Assembly (NCBI GenBank): GCA_949299545.1
Contig: CASGAM010000031.1
Coordinates: 1-39,571 of the forward strand
From: an uncultured Prevotellaceae bacterium
GTDB lineage: Bacteria > Bacteroidota > Bacteroidia > Bacteroidales > Bacteroidaceae
Reading direction: 5' to 3'
Length of the DNA: 39,571 nucleotides
Shown: positions 22,825 to 31,717 of the stretch, in pieces
How positions within the stretch are numbered: the stretch's first letter is position 1
Layout: every line of letters begins with the position of its first letter
Translations under genes and position numbers: made by a program
The notes under the pieces: model-generated
What the model was told of the DNA's origin: nothing
Databases searched by the model: none
Seen by the model: the letters and a program-made list of their open reading frames with translations, nothing else

Positions 22825-25059
22825 ATGAAACGTTTATTGATTATCTTTTTCCTGGCGGTAATGGCCGGGAATGTTTTTTCACAAGTCATTGTTCCGCCCG
22901 AAACGTCATTCGCTCCCGGCAGCTGGTATTGTTTTCGTACGAAAATAAAATTGGAGCGGCAACCACGGGAAACGGAATTGCGGCTGGCAGCCGACTCCAA
23001 ATACTGGCTATGGATTAACGGGCAGCTTGTCGTGAACGAAGGCGGGCTTAAACGCGGCCCCAACCCGAAAGACACGTACTGCGACGTGCTGGCAACGAAC
23101 GATCTACCCTTCGACAAAGGAGACAATACAGTGGCAGTCTTGGTATGGTATTTCGGCAAAGACGGGTTCAGCCACAGAAATTCCCCGACTCCCGGCATCT
23201 TCTTCAGCCTCGAAGCCGACGGGCAACCTTGCCCCGTGGCTGCTGACGGCTGGCGTACAACGGTTCATCCGGCATTTTACGTTCCAAAAGGTGAGATGCC
23301 CAATTTCCGCCTTGCCGAGTCGAACATTGGTTTCGACGCGGCTTCGGACATTCCTTTCATGCAAGCGTCATACGATGACCATACCTGGCCTGTCGCACGC
23401 CAATGCTCGTTGAAGGAGGCCGGATGGAACGGACTGGTTGACCGTCCGATTCCGTTCTGGAAAGATTTCGGCCTTAAACCGTATGCCGGTACGGAGCAGT
23501 GTGGAGACACGCTGAAGGCTTTTCTACCGTACAACGCGCAGGTGACCCCTTATATCCGCCTGCTCGATGCAGAAGCTGGCAGACATATCCGGATTCTTAC
23601 GGACAATTATCGCGGAGGTTCCGCACCCAACGTCTTTGCCGAATACCGGACAAAAAAAGGCCGGCAGGAATTTGAATGCAAAGGCTGGATGAACGGACAT
23701 TGCGTGTATTACATCCTGCCGAAAGGCGTGCAAGTGGAAGCAGTGTTATATCGCGAAACCGGCTACGACACCCGGTTGGCCGGCAGTTTTGTTTGTGACG
23801 ACCCACGGCTGAACATTTTGTGGGGAAAGGCGCAACGCACGCTGTATCTCACCATGCGTGACACTTATATGGACTGCCCCGACAGGGAAAGGGCACAATG
23901 GTGGGGCGATGTGGTCAACGAACTGGGAGAGGCTTTCTATGCCCTGGACGAACAGGCTCACCTGCTGACCCGCAAAGGCATACGCGAACTGATGGACTGG
24001 CAACGTGCGGACAGCACTATTTTTGCACCCGTTCCGGCCGGAAACTATCACGACGAACTGCCCATGCAAATGTTGGCAAGTGTCGGATACTACGGTTTCT
24101 GGACGTATTATATGGGAAGCGGCGACCGGGCTACCATTGAGTATGTTTTTCCGAAGGTAAAGAAATACATCCACGTATGGAAAACGGGCGACAATCAACT
24201 GGTAATTCCCCGGAAAGGCGGATGGACATGGGGCGACTGGGGCGAAAACAAAGATATGGATTTGCTTTTTAACCAATGGTATATCATTGCGCTGGACGGT
24301 TATGCCCGGATGGCTGACCTTTTAGGAGAAGAGGGGGAATCGGAATGGGCAAGGCGGCGTGCAGACACCTTGCGCTCGGTATTCCACCGCACGTATTGGA
24401 ACGGACGTTTCTATCTGTCACCTTCCCATCAGGGCAAACCCGATGACCGCGCGCAGGCTTTGGCCGTCGTATCAGGAACCTTGCCCGACTCATTGTATCC
24501 GGTCATCAGACCGTTTTTTGCCCAAACGCGCCATGCCAGCCCGTACATGGAGAAATATGTCCTGGAAGCACTTTGCCGGATGGGGTATTATCAAGACGCC
24601 ATGAACCGTATGAAACTGCGGTATGCCGAGATGATTGACAGTCCGCTGACAACGCTTTGGGAAGGATGGGGTATCGGCAGCAAAGGTTATGGGGGCGGCA
24701 CTTATAACCACGCATGGGGCGGCGGTCCGCTGACCATATTAAGCCAGTATGTGGCAGGCATCGCACCTCTCAGTCCGGCTTTTGAAGACTTTTCCGTTGC
24801 CCCGCATCCGGCCAACCTCAATAAAATACAGTGCGTCGTTCCTCTGGCAGGCGGCCGCGAAATAAGGTTGGACCTCGACAAAAGCGAAAAGCATTGCAGC
24901 ATACGGATTGAGGTTCCAAAAGGATGCAAGGCACAGTTCGTTCCGCCGGCCGGGTTCGACTGCTGGACGGTGGAGGGGAAGGCATGCAAGCAATTTCCCA
25001 AAAAGCTGACGCCCGGCGTTTGGGACATAAAAGGATTGCGCTGCCCCACCCGGCCATAA
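22825..25059 (+). CDS. GH78 alpha-L-rhamnosidase-like secreted glycosidase
   Basis: The 744-residue protein starts at ATG 22825; a GTG four codons earlier lacks the signal-peptide pattern. Residues 1-20 are a signal peptide (LLIIFFLAVMAGNVFSQ), so it is periplasmic or exported. N-terminal beta domains precede an (alpha/alpha)6 barrel. The GH78 active-site pattern is intact: D350, E355 (DCPDRE) and D362 (WWGD) have the same spacing as D567/E572/D579 of Bacillus RhaB, and E613 in TTLWEGW followed by H629 corresponds to its catalytic Glu841. It should release rhamnose from plant or bacterial glycans, though six-hairpin relatives act on other sugars. No SusC/SusD pair adjoins it, so it is not in a visible utilisation locus. 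It converges on argF' with 55 bases between and no clear terminator. Confidence 0.88.
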   Translation: MKRLLIIFFLAVMAGNVFSQVIVPPETSFAPGSWYCFRTKIKLERQPRETELRLAADSKYWLWINGQLVVNEGGLKRGPNPKDTYCDVLATNDLPFDKGDNTVAVLVWYFGKDGFSHRNSPTPGIFFSLEADGQPCPVAADGWRTTVHPAFYVPKGEMPNFRLAESNIGFDAASDIPFMQASYDDHTWPVARQCSLKEAGWNGLVDRPIPFWKDFGLKPYAGTEQCGDTLKAFLPYNAQVTPYIRLLDAEAGRHIRILTDNYRGGSAPNVFAEYRTKKGRQEFECKGWMNGHCVYYILPKGVQVEAVLYRETGYDTRLAGSFVCDDPRLNILWGKAQRTLYLTMRDTYMDCPDRERAQWWGDVVNELGEAFYALDEQAHLLTRKGIRELMDWQRADSTIFAPVPAGNYHDELPMQMLASVGYYGFWTYYMGSGDRATIEYVFPKVKKYIHVWKTGDNQLVIPRKGGWTWGDWGENKDMDLLFNQWYIIALDGYARMADLLGEEGESEWARRRADTLRSVFHRTYWNGRFYLSPSHQGKPDDRAQALAVVSGTLPDSLYPVIRPFFAQTRHASPYMEKYVLEALCRMGYYQDAMNRMKLRYAEMIDSPLTTLWEGWGIGSKGYGGGTYNHAWGGGPLTILSQYVAGIAPLSPAFEDFSVAPHPANLNKIQCVVPLAGGREIRLDLDKSEKHCSIRIEVPKGCKAQFVPPAGFDCWTVEGKACKQFPKKLTPGVWDIKGLRCPTRP

Positions 25060-25114
25060 ACGACCGGAAGCAGGACAGCGCCATGATGTATGAATGCCTT
25101 TCCGGACAAACCGG

Positions 25115-26077
25115 TTACAGGCTTTCCAATATGCGTTTGAGAACCACCGTGGCAGAAATCTCACGGTTGGCAGCTTCGGGGATGACCAGCGACTGTGGAC
25201 TTTCGATAACGTCGTCCGTCACAATCATGTTGCGGCGCACGGGCAGACAGTGCATGAAATAGGCATTGTTGGTCACAGCCATGTGGGCAGCGTCAACCGT
25301 CCAGCTCATGTCGCGGCTCAACACCTTTCCATAGTCGGCAGGCCGCGTGACGCCGGGACAGCTCCAGTTCTTGGCATAGATGAAATCTGCACCCTCGAAA
25401 GCCTTCATCTGGTCGTACTCGACACGTGCGTCGCCGACAAATTGCGGATCGAGTTCATAACCTTCGGGATGTGTGATGACGAAATCCACGTCGGCAGCAT
25501 TCATCCATTCTGCAAAACTGTTGGGAACGGCCTGCGGCAATGCCTTCGGATGGGGTGCCCAGCTCAGAACCACTTTCGGACGTGCCGTTTTCTTGTACTC
25601 CTCGATGGTGATGAGGTCGGCAAAACTCTGAAGGGGGTGTACCGTGGCGCTCTCCATGAAGAATACGGGACGGCCGGAATATTTGATGAACTGATTGAGT
25701 ATTTTCTCTTCATAGTCATCCTGACGGTTCTCGAAAGTGGCAAACGAACGTACGCCAATCACATCGCAATAGCAGCCCATCACGGGAATGGCTTCCAGCA
25801 GATGTTCGCTCTTGTCGCCATCCATGATGACGCCGCGCTCCGTTTCCAGCTTCCATGCACCCTGATTCACGTCGAGTACAATGACGTTCATGCCCAGGTT
25901 CATGGCTGCCTTTTGCGTGCTGAGCCGCGTGCGCAGGCTGTTGTTGAAGAAAATGAGCAAAGCCGTCTTGCGGCGTCCGAGCTGCTCATATTTGTAGGGG
26001 TCTTTCTTTATCTCGAAGGCTTCAGCCAAGGCTCCTTTCAAGTCGCCGAGGTCTGAGACATGCTGAAATACTTTCAT
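25115..26077 (-). CDS. argF': N-succinyl-L-ornithine carbamoyltransferase
   Basis: The 320-residue enzyme transfers the carbamoyl group of carbamoyl phosphate to N-succinylornithine in the Bacteroidota arginine pathway. It closely resembles, from memory, the Bacteroides fragilis transcarbamylase: NNSLRTRLS (45-53) for carbamoyl phosphate, LDVNQGAWKLETERG (68-82), MDGDKSEHLLE (85-95) and FMHCLPVRRN near the C-terminus with the catalytic Cys. Residue 90, which sets substrate choice in this family, is Ser. The B. fragilis enzyme has Pro here, whereas N-acetylornithine enzymes have Glu. The lack of Glu supports succinylornithine. It is the last gene of the arginine-proline operon, 34 bases after proA. 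Confidence 0.95.
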   Translation of the reverse strand: MKVFQHVSDLGDLKGALAEAFEIKKDPYKYEQLGRRKTALLIFFNNSLRTRLSTQKAAMNLGMNVIVLDVNQGAWKLETERGVIMDGDKSEHLLEAIPVMGCYCDVIGVRSFATFENRQDDYEEKILNQFIKYSGRPVFFMESATVHPLQSFADLITIEEYKKTARPKVVLSWAPHPKALPQAVPNSFAEWMNAADVDFVITHPEGYELDPQFVGDARVEYDQMKAFEGADFIYAKNWSCPGVTRPADYGKVLSRDMSWTVDAAHMAVTNNAYFMHCLPVRRNMIVTDDVIESPQSLVIPEAANREISATVVLKRILESL

Positions 26078-26111
26078 GCTGAATATGTTTTATAATTAAT
26101 GAATCTTGTTT

Positions 26112-27362
26112 TCATTTGGGACGTACCTGCCCGTCACCTCTTATAACCCATTTGTAAGTGGTGATTTCTTCCAAAGCCATCGGACCGCGGGCATGCAGTT
26201 TCTGGGTGCTGATGCCAATCTCCGCACCAAGCCCGAACTGTGCGCCGTCGGTAAACGACGTAGGTGCATTGGCATAGACACAGGCGGCATCCGTCATCGT
26301 CAGGAACTTTTCTGCTGCGGCAGAGTCCTCGGTTATGATACACTCGCTATGGCCTGAACCGTAGGTTCGGATATGTTCCAGCGCCTCGTCGAGTGTGGCA
26401 ACGGTCTTAATGGCCATGGTATAGCTGAGGAACTCGGTTCCGAAACTTTCGGGTGCGGCGTGGCACAACAGGTCGTCCGGATACTGTCCCTGTAGAACCG
26501 CATAGGCCGGTTCGTCCGCAAAAATCTTCACCCGGCTTTCTGCCAAAGGCTTGCTGAGCGCCGGCAAGTCGGCCAAACGGTCGGCATGCACCACCAGGCA
26601 GTCAAGGGCATTGCACACGCTGACACGGCGCGTCTTTGCATTATTGACGATGGCCGTTCCTTTTTCAAGGTCGGCCGCCTTGTCGAAATAGGCATGACAA
26701 ACGCCTGCACCGGTTTCGATGACCGGAATGGCAGCATTGCGGCGCACGTAATCAATCAGTCCGGCACTACCACGAGGGATAATCAGGTCTACATAACCGC
26801 GGGCGTTGAGCAGTTCGCCGGTCGATTCACGGCCGGCCGGCAACAGTTCCACCACGGCCGTATCAACGCCGAAACTTGTCAGTACCTCATGAATGAGCGC
26901 CACAATGGCGCTGTTGGAATGATGGGCGTCGCTGCCGCCTTTCAACACACAGGCACTGCCGGCTTTCAGGCAGAGCGAGAACACATCGAAACTGACGTTG
27001 GGACGCGCCTCGTAAATGATGCCGATAACCCCGAAGGGTACGCTGACACGGGAAATGTCCAGCCCGTTGGGCAAAACGGCATGTTTCAGTACGCGGCCGA
27101 GAGGCGAAGGGAGCTGGGCCACATGGCGCATGTCGGACGCAATGCCTGCAATGCGTTGCGGTGTGAGTTTCAACCGGTCGTACATCGGGTTGTCTTCAGA
27201 CATCAGCGCCAGGTCTTTAGCATTCTCTTCAAGTATCTTATCGGCACCGGCCTCAGCGGCATCGGCCACCGCGTTCAGAATTTCATTAATCCGTTCATCC
27301 GTCAGCTGCATCAGGCTGCGCGAAGCGGCCTTAACACGCTCAAAGGTATTTATAAGGTTCAT
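26112..27362 (-). CDS. proA: Glutamate-5-semialdehyde dehydrogenase (gamma-glutamyl phosphate reductase)
   Basis: The 416-residue cytosolic enzyme reduces gamma-glutamyl phosphate with NADPH, step two of proline synthesis. It has the aldehyde-dehydrogenase fold. [15 protein letters not shown] (109-123) and [11 protein letters not shown] (140-150) are family motifs. The catalytic Cys is C250 in [12 protein letters not shown], and the C-terminal [14 protein letters not shown] is typical. Length equals that of the E. coli enzyme (417). It follows proB by 24 bases; ProB and ProA usually channel the labile phosphate between them. Confidence 0.97.
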   Translation of the reverse strand: MNLINTFERVKAASRSLMQLTDERINEILNAVADAAEAGADKILEENAKDLALMSEDNPMYDRLKLTPQRIAGIASDMRHVAQLPSPLGRVLKHAVLPNGLDISRVSVPFGVIGIIYEARPNVSFDVFSLCLKAGSACVLKGGSDAHHSNSAIVALIHEVLTSFGVDTAVVELLPAGRESTGELLNARGYVDLIIPRGSAGLIDYVRRNAAIPVIETGAGVCHAYFDKAADLEKGTAIVNNAKTRRVSVCNALDCLVVHADRLADLPALSKPLAESRVKIFADEPAYAVLQGQYPDDLLCHAAPESFGTEFLSYTMAIKTVATLDEALEHIRTYGSGHSECIITEDSAAAEKFLTMTDAACVYANAPTSFTDGAQFGLGAEIGISTQKLHARGPMALEEITTYKWVIRGDGQVRPK

Positions 27363-27386
27363 GGTCAGTCTTGTTTAAATAGATGG

Positions 27387-28481
27387 TTATTCCAAATACA
27401 GGTAATCATAATGGACAATCGGGCGGCAGTCGTGACGACCCGCAACCGAACGCGCCTCCTCGCTGCCGTAAGCCGTACGGCCTACGCCCAGCTCCTTGCC
27501 GTCGGGCGACATGATGCGTACCAGATCGTCTTTCTCAAAGTCACCTTCCACACGGGTCACGCCTACCGGCAGCAAGCTTACGGCCTTTTCGCCGCAAACG
27601 GCTTCAACGGCTTTTTCGTTCAGATAAATCTGGCCTTTCGCGAAACCGGCGCTATGAGCAATCCATTTCTTGACGCTCGACACACCGCCTTCGCGGGGAA
27701 TGAAACGCGTAAAAGTCAGACTCTCGGGATGAAACAGCAGGTCGGGCAACACATGGTCACGCTTGCCATTGGCAATCATGACGGCAATGCCCTCGTCGGC
27801 CACTTTGCGTGCGATGTTGCATTTGGTCATCATGCCGCCGCGGCCAAAGCCGGACTTTTCCGTCAGGATGTATTCACTCAGGTCCTTATCAGGCTCCACC
27901 TCGCGGATAACACCGGCGCCGGGTGTTCCGGGCTTCCCGTTATAGATGCCGTCCACATTACTGAGGATTATCAGCGCCTGCACGTCCATCATCGTGGCAA
28001 TCAACCCCGACAGCTCATCGTTATCGGTGAACATCAGCTCGGTGACGCTGATGGTATCATTCTCGTTGACAATGGGAATAACCCCGTTTTCGAGCATGAC
28101 CATCATGCAGTTGCGCTGGTTCAGATAATGGCGGCGTGTTCCGAAACTCTCTTTCATCGTCAGTACCTGCCCCACGGCAATGTGGTGTTCTCTGAAAAGC
28201 TCGTAATAACGGTTGATCAGCTTGGCCTGCCCGACAGCCGAAAACAGCTGGCGCTGGTCCACGCTGTCCATCTTACGCGAAGCGATGCGCTTCAGTTCGC
28301 TCCGCCCGCTGGCTACGGCTCCGGAGGAAATAAGAATCACTTCCACCCCGGCGGCACGTAACTCTGCCACCTGGTCGACCAATGCCGACATGCGGGTTAT
28401 GTCCAATGAACCGTCCTTTCGGGTCAGCACATTACTGCCGATTTTGACCGCCACTCGTTTATACTGTTTACCCTTCGTCAT
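27387..28481 (-). CDS. proB: Glutamate 5-kinase
   Basis: The 364-residue kinase phosphorylates glutamate at the gamma carboxyl, the first and normally proline-inhibited step. The amino-acid-kinase domain (about 1-260) shows VAVKIGSNVLTRKDG (7-21), ISSGAVASGRSEL (51-63) and FTDNDELSGLIA. The C-terminal part (about 280-360, ending IVHYDYLYLE) is a PUA domain as in E. coli ProB, whose length is nearly the same. It begins only 7 bases after proC. A long antisense open frame over this gene and proA is a codon-use shadow. Confidence 0.97.
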   Translation of the reverse strand: MTKGKQYKRVAVKIGSNVLTRKDGSLDITRMSALVDQVAELRAAGVEVILISSGAVASGRSELKRIASRKMDSVDQRQLFSAVGQAKLINRYYELFREHHIAVGQVLTMKESFGTRRHYLNQRNCMMVMLENGVIPIVNENDTISVTELMFTDNDELSGLIATMMDVQALIILSNVDGIYNGKPGTPGAGVIREVEPDKDLSEYILTEKSGFGRGGMMTKCNIARKVADEGIAVMIANGKRDHVLPDLLFHPESLTFTRFIPREGGVSSVKKWIAHSAGFAKGQIYLNEKAVEAVCGEKAVSLLPVGVTRVEGDFEKDDLVRIMSPDGKELGVGRTAYGSEEARSVAGRHDCRPIVHYDYLYLE

Positions 28482-28488
28482 ATCAACT

Positions 28489-29286
28489 TCATTTCTTGAC
28501 AGACGCTTTCAGTCCCTGGATGACGCTGTTCGTAAAGCCGGCCTCTTCCATGGCATTCAATCCCCTGATGGTTACTCCGCCCGGCGTCGTCACGCGGTCG
28601 ATTTCAGCTTCAGGATGATTGCCGGTAACGGCCAGCAGATCAATAGCGCCTTGCATGGTCTGCATCATGATGGCTTGCGCGTCTTTGGCATACAGACCCA
28701 GTTCCACACCGCCTTCCGTAGCGGCCCTGATATAACGCATGACATAAGCAATGCCGCAGGAAGCCATGGCCATACATGCCCCGATGAGACGTTCCTCAAC
28801 CAGCATGGCTTTGCCTAACTCATCAAAGAGTGCGAGCATACGTGCGTCGTCTTCTGCCGTTGAAAATACGGAAGTGATGAAAGTCATACCGCTCATAACA
28901 GCCAGCGCGGTGTTCGGTATGATGTAAAACACCGGCATTGTCTTGCCGTCGCCACGGTCAAGATATTCGCAAAGTTTCTCCGTGCCGATACCGGCAGCAA
29001 TAGAAGCAAATGTCTGGTTGTCGTAATCCAACACGTCTTTGATATCTTCGATAACCGGCTGTACCAACCAGGGCTTGACAGCTATCAACACCAAGTCGGC
29101 ACCGACTACGGCCTGACGGTTGTCCTGCGTGGTTTTCATGGCCGGAAATTCTTTCTTCAAAGCATCTGTTGCGGCACTGTTCAAATCGGAAACCGTGATG
29201 TCTTCAACGGCTACCATCGTTCCTTTTGCCAATCCGCGGGCAATGGCTCCTCCCATGTTACCCGCTCCAATGATTGTTATTTTCAT
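28489..29286 (-). CDS. proC: Pyrroline-5-carboxylate reductase
   Basis: The 265-residue enzyme makes proline from pyrroline-5-carboxylate with NAD(P)H. The N-terminal Rossmann motif is IIGAGNMGGAIARGL (5-19). The C-terminal dimer domain has ASCGIAYVMRYI and the signature TPGGVTIRGLNAMEEAGF. The order proC-proB-proA puts the whole route from glutamate to proline together. It follows argD after 66 bases, the largest gap in the operon, so an internal promoter is possible though I saw none. Confidence 0.96.
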   Translation of the reverse strand: MKITIIGAGNMGGAIARGLAKGTMVAVEDITVSDLNSAATDALKKEFPAMKTTQDNRQAVVGADLVLIAVKPWLVQPVIEDIKDVLDYDNQTFASIAAGIGTEKLCEYLDRGDGKTMPVFYIIPNTALAVMSGMTFITSVFSTAEDDARMLALFDELGKAMLVEERLIGACMAMASCGIAYVMRYIRAATEGGVELGLYAKDAQAIMMQTMQGAIDLLAVTGNHPEAEIDRVTTPGGVTIRGLNAMEEAGFTNSVIQGLKASVKK

Positions 29287-29352
29287 ATTTGTACTTTTTT
29301 GAAGGCCGGAGGTTAAAGAACAACTAACGGCAGCCTTTATAGGATTTATATT

Positions 29353-30486
29353 TTATTTTTTCGTCACACGTTCAAACCGCTTCAGGAAATCGGCGGCTTC
29401 ATCAAGCGTCAGGCATAACGGCGGCAGCAGACGTAATACATTTGTTCCGCTACAACCCGTGAAACAATGTTCCTCGAAGAGCAGGCGGTTGCGGATTTCC
29501 TTATAAGGAACATCCAGTTCCACTCCAATCATGAGACCACGACCACGAACATCCACCACATGCGGAAGGTTCAACGCCTTGAGGCCGTCAATGAGGAACT
29601 GTCCCACCTTCGCTGCGTTCTCCACAAGATGTTCGCTTTCCATAATGTCAAGCACAGCCAACGCTGCGGCACATGCCAAATGGTTGCCGCCGAATGTTGT
29701 TCCCAACTGTCCGTAAACCGGCTCGAACTTCGGGGAAATGAGGACTGCACCCATCGGGAAACCGTTGGCAATACCTTTTGCAACAGTAATAATATCGGGC
29801 TTGACACCCAAATACTGATGGGCAAAGAATTGACCGCTACGTCCGTAACCGCACTGTATTTCATCGCATATCAGAACGGTTCCCGTCTCGTCGCAGGCTT
29901 TGCGCAAGCCCTGCATGAACTCGGCCGTTACCATGCGGATACCGCCTACACCTTGTATACACTCAACAATAACGGCACAGACATCGCCTTTGGAAAGCTC
30001 ACGTTTGAATGCCTCCAAATCGTTGACCGGCAAATAAGTGACATGGCTGTTGTCATTTACGGGAGCAATGATTTTCGGATTATTTGTTACTTCCACAGCC
30101 AACGAAGTCCGGCCGTGGAAAGCTTTCTCGAATGAAAGAACACGCGTCCTACCATTATGGAAACTGGCTAACTTCAAGGCATTCTCGTTGGCTTCAGCCC
30201 CTGAGTTGATAAGAAACAGCTGATAGTCGTCATAGCCACAGATCTTGCCTAACCGCTCAGCCAGTTGCTGTTGCAGGCGGTTGATGACGGAGTTGCTGTA
30301 AAAGCCGAGTTGACCGAGCTGTTGGCTGACAGCCTCAACATAATGCGGATGGCTATGTCCTACACTGATAACGGCATGACCGCCGTAAAGATCCAAATAT
30401 TCCTGCCCTTTGTCATCCCAAACATGGCAGCCTTTTCCCTTGACAATATTGACATCTAACAAGGGATATACATCAAACAGTTTCAT
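29353..30486 (-). CDS. argD: N-acyl(succinyl)ornithine aminotransferase
   Basis: The 377-residue class III aminotransferase converts N-acylglutamate semialdehyde to N-acylornithine with PLP. Visible are GGHAVISVGHSHP (35-47), NSGAEANENALKLA (94-107), FEKAFHGRTSLA, the cofactor Asp in CDEIQCG (207-213), and the Schiff-base K237 in TVAKGIANGFPMG. Given argF' in the same operon, its substrate is probably the succinylated intermediate. It starts 14 bases after argC. Confidence 0.96.
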   Translation of the reverse strand: MKLFDVYPLLDVNIVKGKGCHVWDDKGQEYLDLYGGHAVISVGHSHPHYVEAVSQQLGQLGFYSNSVINRLQQQLAERLGKICGYDDYQLFLINSGAEANENALKLASFHNGRTRVLSFEKAFHGRTSLAVEVTNNPKIIAPVNDNSHVTYLPVNDLEAFKRELSKGDVCAVIVECIQGVGGIRMVTAEFMQGLRKACDETGTVLICDEIQCGYGRSGQFFAHQYLGVKPDIITVAKGIANGFPMGAVLISPKFEPVYGQLGTTFGGNHLACAAALAVLDIMESEHLVENAAKVGQFLIDGLKALNLPHVVDVRGRGLMIGVELDVPYKEIRNRLLFEEHCFTGCSGTNVLRLLPPLCLTLDEAADFLKRFERVTKK

Positions 30487-30500
30487 TCTTTTGTCTTAAT

Positions 30501-31475
30501 TTAAAAGCCGCTGGACTTCAGTTTCAGGCCGGCTGTCTCGTTTATGCCGAACATGAGATTCATATTCTGTACAGCCTGTCCGCTGGCGCCCTTGAGCAGA
30601 TTGTCGATTGTGGAAGTGATGAGCAGTTTGTCATCGAATTTATCTACATGTACCAAAGCCTTGTTGGTGTTCACGACCTGTTTCATGTCGATGGCCTTGT
30701 CAGCATAGTGCGTAAAGGCCGCGTCCTTGTAAAAGTCTTTATAGAGTGCGATAATGTCCTCAACAGGCATTTGACTGTCGACACGCACCACTTCGGTTGC
30801 GAAAATACCACGGGCAAAGTCACCACGATATGGAATGAAATCGACCGCGCTGTTAAAACCGGGTTGCAACTGACGGAGCGACTGTTTGATTTCAGGCACA
30901 TGCTGGTGGTTGAAAGCCTTGTAAATGCTCATGTTGTTGTTACGCCAGCTAAAATGCGTGGTTGCACCCGGCTTGACACCTGCACCGGTACTGCCGGTAA
31001 TGGCATTCACCGCGATGTCGGCCGTCAGCAAGCCGGCTTTGGCCAACGGCAAAAGCCCCAACTGAATGCAAGTGGCAAAACAGCCGGGATTAGCTACGTG
31101 TGCAGCCTGCATGATGGCGTCTCTGTTGAGTTCCGGTAAACCGTAAATATAATCATTACCGGGAGCCGCTAAGCGGAAATCCTGTGCCAGGTCGATAATC
31201 TTCACATGAGCCGGTACGTCGTGTTCACGCAGGAACTCTTCACTTTTTCCATGCCCGAAGCAAAAGAAAATAACATCCACTTCGTCAAACGGCAACCGGT
31301 CTGTAAATTCCATGTCGGTGTCACCGTACAAGCCTTCGTGAATGTCGGCTATCTTGTTGCCGGCATTGCTGGATGAATTGATAAACTTGATTTCTGCGGA
31401 AGGGTGATTCAACAGTATGCGGCACAATTCACCGGCCGTATAGCCTGCCCCTCCGATTATTCCTACTCTAATCAT
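30501..31475 (-). CDS. argC: N-acyl(succinyl)-gamma-glutamyl-phosphate reductase
   Basis: The 324-residue NADPH-dependent reductase forms N-acylglutamate semialdehyde. It has the nucleotide-binding IIGGAGYTAGEL (6-17) and the catalytic C132 in VANPGCFATCIQLGLLPL. GSTGAGVKPG and HVPEI in the C-terminal domain are also family motifs. Size is that of the short ArgC class. It starts 5 bases after the PspC-domain gene, so the two are very likely translated from one mRNA. The acyl group is taken as succinyl because of argF'. Confidence 0.96.
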   Translation of the reverse strand: MIRVGIIGGAGYTAGELCRILLNHPSAEIKFINSSSNAGNKIADIHEGLYGDTDMEFTDRLPFDEVDVIFFCFGHGKSEEFLREHDVPAHVKIIDLAQDFRLAAPGNDYIYGLPELNRDAIMQAAHVANPGCFATCIQLGLLPLAKAGLLTADIAVNAITGSTGAGVKPGATTHFSWRNNNMSIYKAFNHQHVPEIKQSLRQLQPGFNSAVDFIPYRGDFARGIFATEVVRVDSQMPVEDIIALYKDFYKDAAFTHYADKAIDMKQVVNTNKALVHVDKFDDKLLITSTIDNLLKGASGQAVQNMNLMFGINETAGLKLKSSGF

Positions 31476-31480
31476 GATTC

Positions 31481-31711
31481 TTACTGTCTTTTTTCTCTGT
31501 TATAACGTTGATATCTGTTAGGCTCTTCCGGAATCAGCAACAAAAGGATAGCATAAACAAGAACACCCGAAAAACAGGTAAATATGGTCAAAAGGACATA
31601 CACTACCCTCACTACCACGGGATCTAAATTCATGTAATTGGCCAGCCCGGCACACACACCGGCCAGCACCCTTCCTGAACGCGGCCGTTCCAATCGCTTG
31701 ACATCACTCAT
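31481..31711 (-). CDS. Small PspC-domain membrane protein
   Basis: The 76-residue protein is nearly all PspC domain: RPRSGRVLAGVCAGLANYMN (10-29), LDPVVVRVVYVLLTIF, and one or two hydrophobic helices (about 34-62) ending in LLLIPEEP. PspC proteins sense or protect the membrane, sometimes with PspA. Here it lies between argG (6 bases) and argC (5 bases), so it is clearly co-transcribed with arginine genes. No enzymatic role is apparent. Confidence 0.9.
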   Translation of the reverse strand: MSDVKRLERPRSGRVLAGVCAGLANYMNLDPVVVRVVYVLLTIFTCFSGVLVYAILLLLIPEEPNRYQRYNREKRQ

Positions 31712-31717
31712 ACGCTA

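Noticed and set aside
22825-25059. Rhamnosidase gene as part of a polysaccharide utilisation locus
   Set aside because: No SusC/SusD, hybrid two-component regulator or other glycosidase gene adjoins it. The neighbours are an ABC operon and the arginine operon.
26586-28361. A 591-codon plus-strand open frame opposite proA and proB
   Set aside because: It runs antisense to two clear enzymes, shows no recognisable domain, and is explained by their codon use. A 320-codon frame opposite argF' (25094-26056) is rejected for the same reason.
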